Source: Clostridia bacterium
GTDB taxonomy: Bacteria > Bacillota > Clostridia > Oscillospirales > Acutalibacteraceae
Assembly (NCBI GenBank): GCA_017549105.1
Contig: JAFYVN010000011.1
Coordinates: 62,001-126,000, forward strand
Length of the DNA: 64,000 nt
Reading direction: 5' to 3'
Positions 50,189 to 56,893 of this stretch are shown piece by piece (positions within the stretch are counted from its first letter, which is position 1; each line of letters starts with the position of its first letter). Below the pieces are notes generated by a model. The model was not told the DNA's origin. It did not search any database and saw only the letters and a program-made list of their open reading frames with translations. The translations under genes were made by a program, and so were the position numbers.

Positions 50189-51857
50189 ACTTAAGATTCT
50201 CAAGTGTCTTTGTAAGTCTTGCCTTGATTTCGTCCTCGCCAAGAAGATTCATAATTGAATAAAGGTCGGGAGTGTTCTTTCTTGAGGTCAGAGCGATACG
50301 GATAACCGTTGAAACATCGCCTACGTGACCCTTGAAGGCTTCGGGATTCTTCTTGAATTCCTTAACGTTGGGAGTGAAGCCGAGAGGCTCGCACATATCC
50401 TTGATTCTTGCAAACCATTGGTCTTTATCGTCTGCAAGTGAGAATTCACCGAGATACTTTTCGATTATTGCTGCCGCATCTTCGTTTGAGATGTTTTCGG
50501 GCATTGTGTAATCGGGAGTATAAAGACTGTTATAAAGATATGAGAAATAATCCTTGACCTCGTTCCATTTTGCAATGTCTTTTCTGGGCTTGGGATTTTC
50601 TCTGTCGATATTGACAGCTGCGGTTGAGAATTCGGGGTCTTCGGTGAAAATATCATAAAACTCGGGGTCATAAACCTTTGCCCAGGCAGCAACGTTTTCG
50701 TAAACCTGCTGAGCAGTCATAACCGAAATAACATTTTTGCTTACGTCGTTGAGCTTCACAAGGTCAAACAGACAGCCGCTTGAACTCATCTTTTTGAGAT
50801 TGAAGGGGAACTTTGAAATATCTTCAGTCGGATTTGCTCTGCGCCAATCTTCAAAGTTTGAGTTGAGAAGAGTGAGAAGATATTCAAGCACGCTTTCTTT
50901 CGGGAAGCCTTTTTCAACAAAGTAGCTGACCGCTGCTTCGGGGTCTTTTCTCTTTGAAAGCTTACGCTTGTCGCCCGTCTCTTCATCTATCTTGAGCACC
51001 TGCGGAGTATGTGCAAACTTGGGAAGTTTGAAGCCGCAGGCTCTGAAAAGCTCGATGTGCTTGGGTACGGAAGAAATCCATTCCTCACCGCGGATGACAT
51101 GAGTTGTTCTCATAAAATGGTCATCGCATGCGTGTGCAAAATGATATGTGGGAATGCCGTCGGATTTGAGAAGAACTTCGTCAATTATGTTTTCGGGCAT
51201 TTCGATTTTGCCTCTGATAACGTCGTCAAACATTATCTTTTTATCGTCGCTTCCGCCTGAACGGAGACGAAGCACCCAAGGCTTGCCCTCTGCAATATTC
51301 TTTTCGATTTCCTCAAAGCTGAGGTCACGGCATTTTGCCCATTTTCCGAAGTAACCCCAGATAAGAGCATCGCCCTGTTCCTGCTCCTTGCGAAGCTCGG
51401 CAAGCTCGTCCGCTGTGCAGAAACAAGGATATGCAAGACCTTTTTCAACAAGGCTCTTTGCAACAGTCTGATAAATTTCTACGCGCTGGCTCTGGGTATA
51501 GGGGCCGTATGCGCCCTTCTCTGTGCCGAATCCTGTTACGCCTTCGGTGAATTCAACACCGAAATAATCGAATCCGTTGATGATTGCCGAAACGCCGTCG
51601 TCAATCTCACGCTTTTTATCGGTATCCTCAATTCTGAGGAATGAAACTCCGTTTGTTGCCTGAGCGGTAAGCACGTCAACAAGTGCACCGAAAAGACCGC
51701 CGATGTGGAGATATCCCGTAGGTGACGGAGCAAATCTTGTTACTCTCGCACCCTCGGCAAGACCTCTTTCGGGGTAAAGCTCCTCATAATAATCGGGAGT
51801 TTTGTCGATATGAGGAAATAGAAGCTCTGCCAGTTTTTTATTGTCCAAAATATACAC
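50187..51857 (-). CDS. gltX: Glutamyl-tRNA synthetase
   Basis: The 556-residue protein has the class I motif APSPTGYLHIGGLFGALVD and the KLSKRKDPEAAVSYF motif, with an all-helical C-terminal anticodon-binding domain. It charges tRNA-Glu. The stop codon lies inside an inverted-repeat element, so the last residues may have been shaped by it. It lies upstream of glnS on the same strand. The start follows GAGGTGTATATT. Confidence 0.95.
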   Translation of the reverse strand: MYILDNKKLAELLFPHIDKTPDYYEELYPERGLAEGARVTRFAPSPTGYLHIGGLFGALVDVLTAQATNGVSFLRIEDTDKKREIDDGVSAIINGFDYFGVEFTEGVTGFGTEKGAYGPYTQSQRVEIYQTVAKSLVEKGLAYPCFCTADELAELRKEQEQGDALIWGYFGKWAKCRDLSFEEIEKNIAEGKPWVLRLRSGGSDDKKIMFDDVIRGKIEMPENIIDEVLLKSDGIPTYHFAHACDDHFMRTTHVIRGEEWISSVPKHIELFRACGFKLPKFAHTPQVLKIDEETGDKRKLSKRKDPEAAVSYFVEKGFPKESVLEYLLTLLNSNFEDWRRANPTEDISKFPFNLKKMSSSGCLFDLVKLNDVSKNVISVMTAQQVYENVAAWAKVYDPEFYDIFTEDPEFSTAAVNIDRENPKPRKDIAKWNEVKDYFSYLYNSLYTPDYTMPENISNEDAAAIIEKYLGEFSLADDKDQWFARIKDMCEPLGFTPNVKEFKKNPEAFKGHVGDVSTVIRIALTSRKNTPDLYSIMNLLGEDEIKARLTKTLENLK

Positions 51858-52005
51858 CTCTATAATATAATTATACTCTATTATTATTGCAGAAAATTAC
51901 GCAAGTATCAAGATATATTTTTAATTTTTTTCATTATTATTGGTGTTTTTTTGAAATTTACAGGCCGATTGGAATAATAAGAGCATGGGATGCCAAAAAT
52001 AAGGA

Positions 52006-52032
52006 TGAAAAATAATAAATGAAGAATTAAAA
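52006..52032. repeat. Fragment of the family-4 element
   Basis: GATGAAAAATAATAAATGAAG resembles the left end of the 50078 element but has no partner arm. It lies just before the M23 gene's ribosome-binding site. Confidence 0.45.
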
Positions 52033-52044
52033 AGAGGTTTGACA

Positions 52045-52731
52045 ATGAAGAAAAACATCAGAAAATATCCAAACATCTATCTTGCACTTTTCATCTGTCT
52101 GATTGCTGTGGGCATCGGCTCGGTTGTGGGGCTGACAAGCAGGAATTCGCCCGAAGAAACAACGGATTTCAGCCGAATCACAGTTGAATGGAGCGCCGTA
52201 AATGAAGAACCGCTGACGGATGAAGCAAACATCGGCATCAGCGGTATTGCAGACGAGCGTATTTTTACTCTGCCCGAAACAACAGAAAAAATCGAAGAAA
52301 ACAAGCCTTATTCCGGAAATTTTGCTCTCCCGATGGGTACGGACATCATCAAAGACTTCAGCGACGGTGAGATGGTGCTGTCAAAAACGATGGGCGACTG
52401 GCGTGTGCATAACGGAATCGACTTCGGCGGAAGCGCAGGTAACGAGGTTGTTGCGGTTGCAGACGGTAAAATCACCTCGGTTTATGACGACAGCTTCTGG
52501 GGTACGGTGGTTGAAATTGACCACGGCAACGGAATGACCGCGCGCTACTGCGGACTGAAAAGCGGAAGCTGTCTGCCCGAAGGAAGCGAGGTTAAAAAGT
52601 ATGATAAAATCGGCTCGCTCGGACACATTCCCGTTGAAATCAGCGACGAAGACCATCTCCACCTCGAAATCCTCATCGACGGCGAAAACGTTGACCCTCT
52701 CAAAGCTCTGAACAAGGTCGGTGAAAATTAA
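52045..52731 (+). CDS. Membrane-anchored M23 metallopeptidase, SpoIIQ-like
   Basis: The 228-residue protein starts at ATG 52045 behind AAAGAGG. One N-terminal membrane helix (IYLALFICLIAVGIGSVVGL), a Thr/Glu-rich linker, then an M23 domain with HNGIDFGGSAGNEV and DHLHLEI, both sets of zinc residues intact. The phrase IIKDFS-x-GEMVLSKTMGDWRVHNG is that of clostridial SpoIIQ-type sporulation peptidases. Its role in engulfment or the forespore-mother-cell channel is inferred. A repeat element abuts its stop codon. Confidence 0.8.
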   Translation: MKKNIRKYPNIYLALFICLIAVGIGSVVGLTSRNSPEETTDFSRITVEWSAVNEEPLTDEANIGISGIADERIFTLPETTEKIEENKPYSGNFALPMGTDIIKDFSDGEMVLSKTMGDWRVHNGIDFGGSAGNEVVAVADGKITSVYDDSFWGTVVEIDHGNGMTARYCGLKSGSCLPEGSEVKKYDKIGSLGHIPVEISDEDHLHLEILIDGENVDPLKALNKVGEN

Positions 52732-52842
52732 TTCGTAATGCGTAATTAAAGGATAGGCTCCTCCTGTGACCGATTATATAAAATGGGTACGGATAAAATC
52801 CGTCCTTCATTACGAATTACGCATTCCTAATTACGAATTAAT
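52731..52842. repeat. Family-3 inverted-repeat element, copy A
   Basis: ATTCGTAATGCGTAATTAAA at the left and AATTACGCATTCCTAATTAC plus GAATTAAT at the right are inverted ends. The middle has GGATAGGCTCCTCCTGTG and CGGATAAAATCCG. It starts at the M23 stop codon. Confidence 0.75.
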
Positions 52843-52846
52843 CTAT

Positions 52847-52945
52847 GTGATGGCGGCCGCCATTTGTCACCCGGCTCCCCACGGATGTTTTTAAACATCA
52901 CCGCCTGACGGCAACCGCCTTGTTTTTTTGAGAGTATACACTCTC
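52847..52945. other. Cluster of perfect palindromes before the rpsO promoter
   Basis: ATGGCGGCCGCCAT flanked by GTGA/TCAC (52847-52870), GATGTTTTTAAACATC (52884-52899) and GAGAGT-ATAC-ACTCTC (52930-52945) lie in 100 bases, with a TTTTTTT run at 52923. The region could hold a terminator or a small structured RNA; no known RNA class was recognised. No gene. Confidence 0.45.
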
Positions 52946-53001
52946 AATCCATTCTATGCCGCCATTAATTTTTGGACAGTAAAATAAATTTTAAAAAAGA
53001 C

Positions 53002-53030
53002 TTTACTTTTTGGTTTTGTTGTGATATAAT
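53002..53030 (+). promoter_or_regulatory. Promoter of rpsO
   Basis: TTTACT (53002-53007), 17 bases, TATAAT (53025-53030), with TGA before the -10. Confidence 0.75.
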
Positions 53031-53033
53031 CCC

Positions 53034-53118
53034 ATTTGCACATGCCCGCTTCTCGGGTTGCGGAGTAAACCTCAACGAGGTGTTCACCTGCCGCATTCTG
53101 GGTTCCGAGGCAAATAAT
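53034..53118 (+). ncRNA. Ribosomal protein S15 leader-like structure
   Basis: ATTTGC pairs with GCAAAT around hairpins CCCG/CGGG and CCTC/GAGG and an arm GCGG/CCGC, between the promoter and the rpsO start. Autoregulatory S15-binding leaders occupy this place in Firmicutes; this one is assigned by position and fold, not by a model search. Confidence 0.6.
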
Positions 53119-53136
53119 TAAATGAGGTGAAAGAAA

Positions 53137-53400
53137 ATGACACAGGCAGAAAAGACCGCAATCATGCAGGAATATGCTCTTCACGAGGGCGACACAGGTT
53201 CACCCGAAGTTCAGATCGCTGTTCTTACAAAGAGAATCAACGACCTTACAGAGCATCTCAAGGTTCACAAGAAGGACCATCACTCAAGAAGAGGCCTTCT
53301 TATGATGGTTGGTCACAGAAGAAACCTCCTTGCTTACCTTCAGAAGGTTGACATTGAGCGTTACCGTGCAATCATCGCAAGACTCGGCATCCGTAAATAA
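53137..53400 (+). CDS. rpsO: 30S ribosomal protein S15
   Basis: The 87-residue protein matches S15: [24 protein letters not shown] split over residues 20-45, [22 protein letters not shown] and [10 protein letters not shown]. It binds 16S rRNA early in 30S assembly. The ATG follows GAGGTGAAAGAAA. It is the usual neighbour of pnp, here separated by a terminator and a repeat. Confidence 0.98.
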   Translation: MTQAEKTAIMQEYALHEGDTGSPEVQIAVLTKRINDLTEHLKVHKKDHHSRRGLLMMVGHRRNLLAYLQKVDIERYRAIIARLGIRK

Positions 53401-53413
53401 TTTTAGCATTGAA

Positions 53414-53444
53414 GCAGGCAGGAACATAATATCTTGCCTGCTTT
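53414..53444 (+). terminator. Terminator after rpsO
   Basis: GCAGGCAGGA / TCTTGCCTGC, loop ACATAATA, then TTTGTG. The weak T-run suggests partial read-through. Confidence 0.7.
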
Positions 53445-53570
53445 GTGTCGTTTTAACAGGCAGATTATCCCGTTAAAACATTACCGTGATATCGCTTTAA
53501 ACTGATATCCTCAATCGCATCTTTCAGGCGGCTGTTTCCAAGGTTTTAGCGGTAAATCGAGGCTCTGAAT
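53445..53570. other. Gene-free spacer before pnp
   Basis: It contains an inverted repeat GTTTTAAC / GTTAAAAC (about 53451-53480) and two GATATC sites. It has no coding frame. No clear promoter was found. Confidence 0.5.
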
Positions 53571-53709
53571 AATTCGTAATTCTTAATTCGTAGTGCGTAA
53601 TTAAATGATAGGCTCCGCCTATGACTGTTTTTTTGCTTTTCACTATATAATCGGGTACGGGTGAAACCCGTCCTTCATTACGAATTACGCATTCCTAATT
53701 ACGAATTAA
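53571..53709. repeat. Family-3 inverted-repeat element, copy B
   Basis: AATTCGTAATTCTTAATTCG at the left and TTACGAATTACGCATTCC plus TAATTACGAATTAAT at the right are inverted ends. The core has AGGCTCCGCCTATGAC and GGGTACGGGTGAAACCCG. Confidence 0.75.
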
Positions 53710-53785
53710 TCAGAATTTGGATTTATTGCTAAACCCAAACCCGCCGCCTGTGGAAATAAAAATTTTTACAGAGAGGTAAAAGATT

Positions 53786-55984
53786 ATGTTTTTTGAAGCT
53801 TTCAAGAAGTACGAAACAGAAATCGCAGGCAGACCTTTTGTTGTTGAAGTAGGCAAAATGGCTCAGCTTGCAGGCGGTGCATGTCTTGTTCGTTACGGCG
53901 AAACAAACGTGCTCTGCACAGCTACTATGGCTGCAAAACCCAGAGAGGGCGTTGACTTCTTCCCCCTTTCGGTTGACTACGAAGAAAAACTCTATTCAGT
54001 AGGCCGTATTCCCGGCTCATTCCAGAGACGTGAGGGCAAGGCAAGCGAAAAGGCTACTCTTGCATCACGTGTTATCGACAGACCCATCCGTCCTCTTTTC
54101 CCCAAGGATATGAGAAATGACGTTGGCGTTGTTGCAACTGTTATGTCAGTTGACCCCGACTGCCAGCCCGAAATCGCTGCTATGCTCGGCGTTTCAATCG
54201 CTATCTCAATCTCAGAAATCCCCTGGGACGGTCCCGTTTCAAGCGTTGTTGTTGGTCTTGTTGACGGTCAGTACGTTATCAACCCCACTCTCGAACAGAG
54301 AGCAAAGAGCGATATGTATGTTACCGTTGCTTCAACAAGCGAGCTTGTTGCAATGATCGAAGCAGGTGCAAACGAAGTTTCCAACGACGATATGTACGAC
54401 GGCATCATGTTTGCACACAAAGAAAACCAGAGAATCGTTGAGTTCATCAACATGATCAAGGCTGAATGCGGCAAAGAGAAGGTTGATTTCCCATCAAACG
54501 ATCCCGATCCCGAAATGTATGAAGCAATCAAGGATTTCGCAATTGAAGATATCCGTTTTGCTCTTGATACAGACGATAAGAGAATCCGTGACGAGCGCCT
54601 TAAGCCCGTTTACGAGAAGGTTCACGAGAAGTTCGACGAAATCTATCCCGATATGGAAGTTAAGATTGAAGAATGCCTCTACAAGGTTCAGAAGTACGTT
54701 GTTCGCCGCTGGCTTCTTGATGACGGCAAGCGCGTTGACGGCAGAGGAATCAACGAAATCCGTCCTCTTAACGCACAGGTTGACCTTCTTGACAGAGTTC
54801 ACGGCTCAGGTATGTTCACCAGAGGTCAGACTCAGGTTCTTTCAATCACAACCCTCGGTCCTATGAGCGATGCTCAGCTTCTCGACGGTCTTGATGAGGA
54901 AGAATCCAAGAGATATATGCACCACTACAACTTCCCCTCATATTCAGTCGGCGAAACAAAGCCCTCAAGAGGCCCCGGCAGAAGAGAAATCGGTCACGGT
55001 GCACTCGCAGAGCGTTCACTCATCCCCGTTCTTCCCTCAGTTGAAGAATTCCCCTACACAATCCGTGTTGTTTCCGAAGTTCTTTCATCAAACGGCTCAA
55101 CCTCACAGGGTTCAGTCTGCGGTTCAACACTTTCACTTATGGCAGCCGGTGTTCCCATCAAGGCTCCCGTTGCAGGTATCTCCTGCGGTCTTATCACAGA
55201 AGGCGACCGCTTCATGACAATGGTTGATATCCAGGGTCTTGAAGACTTCTTCGGCGATATGGACTTCAAGGTTGCAGGTACAAAGAAGGGTATCACATCA
55301 ATCCAGATGGACCTCAAGGTTCACGGTCTTACACCCGCAATCATCAGAGAAGCTCTCGACAAGACTTACACCGCAAGATGCTACATTCTTGACGAAATTA
55401 TGCTTCCCGTTATTTCAGAACCCAGAGCAGAGCTTTCAAAGTGGGCTCCCAAGATGCTTACAACAAAGATTGACCCCGAAAAGATCGGCGACGTTATCGG
55501 TAAGCAGGGCAAGGTCATCCAGAAGATCTGCGCTGAATGCAACTGTAAGATTGACGTTCAGGAAGACGGTAACATCTTTGTTTCATCAACTGATATCGAC
55601 GATGCAAGAAGAGCAATCTCAATCGTTGAAACAATTGCTAACGACCCCGAGGTCGGCGCAATCTACAAGGGCATCGTAACCCGCCTTATGAGCTTCGGCG
55701 CATTCGTTGAAATCGCTCCCGGCAAAGAAGGTATGGTTCACATCAGCCAGCTCGACGTTAAGAGAACAGAGAAGGTTGAAGATGCTGTTACTGTTGGCGA
55801 CGAAGTTATCGTTAAGGTTCTTCCCAAGGATGACCAGGGCAGACTCAACTTCTCACGCCGTGAGGCACTCATCGAAGTTGAAGGTCTTGTTCCTGAAAAC
55901 ACAGTTTCAGACGCTCCCAGAAAGCCCAGAAGAGATTTCAAGGGTGAAAGAGGCGGCAGAGCTCCCAGAAAAGAAAACAACTGA
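53786..55984 (+). CDS. pnp: Polyribonucleotide nucleotidyltransferase
   Basis: The 732-residue protein has two RNase PH-like domains (FVVEVGKMAQLAGGACLVRYGE; RTRGQTQ-type motif in MFTRGQTQVL), a helical domain between, a KH domain (KIGDVIGKQGKVIQKI) and an S1 domain (GIVTRLMSFGAFVEIAPG), then a basic tail. It degrades RNA by phosphorolysis. The ATG follows GAGAGGTAAAAGATT. Promoter not obvious; it may share the rpsO transcript through the weak terminator. Confidence 0.98.
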   Translation: MFFEAFKKYETEIAGRPFVVEVGKMAQLAGGACLVRYGETNVLCTATMAAKPREGVDFFPLSVDYEEKLYSVGRIPGSFQRREGKASEKATLASRVIDRPIRPLFPKDMRNDVGVVATVMSVDPDCQPEIAAMLGVSIAISISEIPWDGPVSSVVVGLVDGQYVINPTLEQRAKSDMYVTVASTSELVAMIEAGANEVSNDDMYDGIMFAHKENQRIVEFINMIKAECGKEKVDFPSNDPDPEMYEAIKDFAIEDIRFALDTDDKRIRDERLKPVYEKVHEKFDEIYPDMEVKIEECLYKVQKYVVRRWLLDDGKRVDGRGINEIRPLNAQVDLLDRVHGSGMFTRGQTQVLSITTLGPMSDAQLLDGLDEEESKRYMHHYNFPSYSVGETKPSRGPGRREIGHGALAERSLIPVLPSVEEFPYTIRVVSEVLSSNGSTSQGSVCGSTLSLMAAGVPIKAPVAGISCGLITEGDRFMTMVDIQGLEDFFGDMDFKVAGTKKGITSIQMDLKVHGLTPAIIREALDKTYTARCYILDEIMLPVISEPRAELSKWAPKMLTTKIDPEKIGDVIGKQGKVIQKICAECNCKIDVQEDGNIFVSSTDIDDARRAISIVETIANDPEVGAIYKGIVTRLMSFGAFVEIAPGKEGMVHISQLDVKRTEKVEDAVTVGDEVIVKVLPKDDQGRLNFSRREALIEVEGLVPENTVSDAPRKPRRDFKGERGGRAPRKENN

Positions 55985-55994
55985 TAAAAAAATC

Positions 55995-56030
55995 ACCACC
56001 GCAGTTCATTACGAACCTGCGGTGGTTTTT
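55995..56030 (+). terminator. Terminator after pnp
   Basis: ACCACCGCAG / CTGCGGTGGT with an inner GTTC/GAAC, followed by TTTTG. Confidence 0.85.
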
Positions 56031-56069
56031 GTTTACAATAATATGAGGACCAGCTTCCGACGTGATAAA

Positions 56070-56240
56070 TGAATAATGAAAAATGAAGAATTTCGGATAG
56101 GCTTCGCCTATGACCGATTATAATTGCTCCGCAAAAAACTGAAATCAATCCTCAGCCACTTCGTGACAGCTCCTTTTCAAAGGAGCCAAGGAAATTTGCT
56201 CCGCAAAAGCTGTTTTCAGAGTAGGACGGGATACACTCAT
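56070..56240. repeat. Mosaic of repeat fragments
   Basis: It holds TGAATAATGAAAAATGAAG (family 4), AGGCTTCGCCTATGACC (shared core), CTCAGCCACTTCGTGACAGC (family-1-like) and CTCCTTTTCAAAGGAG (family 2-like), then GCGGGATG/CATCCCGC arms. No complete element is present. Confidence 0.6.
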
Positions 56241-56260
56241 CCCGCCGAAAAAACGCATTT

Positions 56261-56509
56261 TTATAAATATTCTTCTGCCAAACTCTTTCCGAATAAAATC
56301 CTGGGAGAGATTCCGAAATAATTATAAATTTTAAAAATCACTTCTACGCTGACATCATCCGAAAGCTCTCCTGCTTCAATTTTATCAACAGAATCAAGTT
56401 TGATATTTAAAATCCTTGCCATATCCTCTTTTGATAAACCGCTCTTCTTCCTTATCAGTATAACATTGTCAATAAAATTCCTGATTTCCTCTTCCGTTTT
56501 AATACTCAT
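56261..56509 (-). CDS. Small XRE-family repressor, minus-strand member of a divergent pair
   Basis: The 82-residue protein is almost a bare helix-turn-helix (about 15-70): LIRKKSGLSKEDMARILNIK and SVDKIEAGELSDDVSVE. It starts behind AAGGAGGACGTTT. It is divergent from another small XRE gene and shares three operator-like palindromes with it. It has no ligand domain. Its C-terminus ends in FGISPRILFGKSLAEEYL, a usual tail of Cro/CI-like proteins. Confidence 0.8.
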   Translation of the reverse strand: MSIKTEEEIRNFIDNVILIRKKSGLSKEDMARILNIKLDSVDKIEAGELSDDVSVEVIFKIYNYFGISPRILFGKSLAEEYL

Positions 56510-56525
56510 AAACGTCCTCCTTCTT

Positions 56526-56541
56526 GGTACATATATGTATC
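56526..56541. promoter_or_regulatory. XRE operator 1
   Basis: GGTACATATATGTATC, a near-perfect palindrome in the leader of the minus-strand XRE gene, downstream of its -10. Confidence 0.75.
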
Positions 56542-56549
56542 TTTGTTTT

Positions 56550-56579
56550 ATTATATGGTAAATATATGTACCTTGTCAA
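56550..56579 (-). promoter_or_regulatory. Promoter of the minus-strand XRE gene
   Basis: On the minus strand TTGACA (56579-56574), 18 bases, TATAAT (56555-56550). Operator 2 fills the spacer. Confidence 0.8.
56557..56572. promoter_or_regulatory. XRE operator 2
   Basis: GGTAAATATATGTACC, placed exactly between the -35 and -10 of the minus-strand promoter. Confidence 0.8.
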
Positions 56580-56581
56580 TA

Positions 56582-56597
56582 GGTAAATATATTTACC
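56582..56597. promoter_or_regulatory. XRE operator 3
   Basis: GGTAAATATATTTACC, a perfect palindrome just upstream of the plus-strand extended -10. Confidence 0.8.
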
Positions 56598-56598
56598 G

Positions 56599-56607
56599 TG
56601 CTATAAT
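56599..56607 (+). promoter_or_regulatory. Extended -10 promoter of the plus-strand XRE gene
   Basis: TGCTATAAT with no good -35; operator 3 covers the -35 position, so an activator or repressor bound there could control it. Confidence 0.65.
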
Positions 56608-56638
56608 TTATAAAAACTGTTAAGAAGGGGGAAACGCA

Positions 56639-56863
56639 ATGAATTACGCACAGAGAATACGTGATTTAAGAGAAGATAACGACCTCACACAAGAAGAAGT
56701 TGCAAAGATTCTCGGCACAAGCAGAAGCTATTACGGGCGATATGAAAGAGGTCTTCATCCCATGACAGCCGACCAAATCAAAACCCTTGCAGAATATTAC
56801 GGAGTAACTGCCGACTATATACTTGGCATAATTGACGAACCAAAGAAAATAAACAAAAATTAA
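56639..56863 (+). CDS. Small XRE-family regulator, plus-strand member of a divergent pair
   Basis: The 74-residue protein has a helix-turn-helix (about 5-60: RIRDLREDNDLTQEEVAKIL, GTSRSYYGRYERGLHPMT) and a short tail. It is like the small Cro/CI-type proteins. The ATG follows AGAAGGGGGAAACGCA. With the gene at 56261 and the three palindromes it forms a compact switch. Neighbours are ordinary chromosomal genes, and no phage gene is visible, so it may be the remnant of a mobile element or a host switch. Confidence 0.85.
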   Translation: MNYAQRIRDLREDNDLTQEEVAKILGTSRSYYGRYERGLHPMTADQIKTLAEYYGVTADYILGIIDEPKKINKN

Positions 56864-56890
56864 CCCGAAGGGATAATCCTTCGGGTTTTC
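56862..56890. terminator. Bidirectional terminator
   Basis: AACCCGAAGG / CCTTCGGGTT, loop GATAAT, with short T-runs on both sides; it separates the XRE gene from the convergent rhamnosidase gene. Confidence 0.75.
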
Positions 56891-56893
56891 TTA

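Noticed and set aside
56261-56863. Prophage immunity region
   Set aside because: Only the two small regulators and operators are present; no integrase, attachment site or structural gene is visible on either side.
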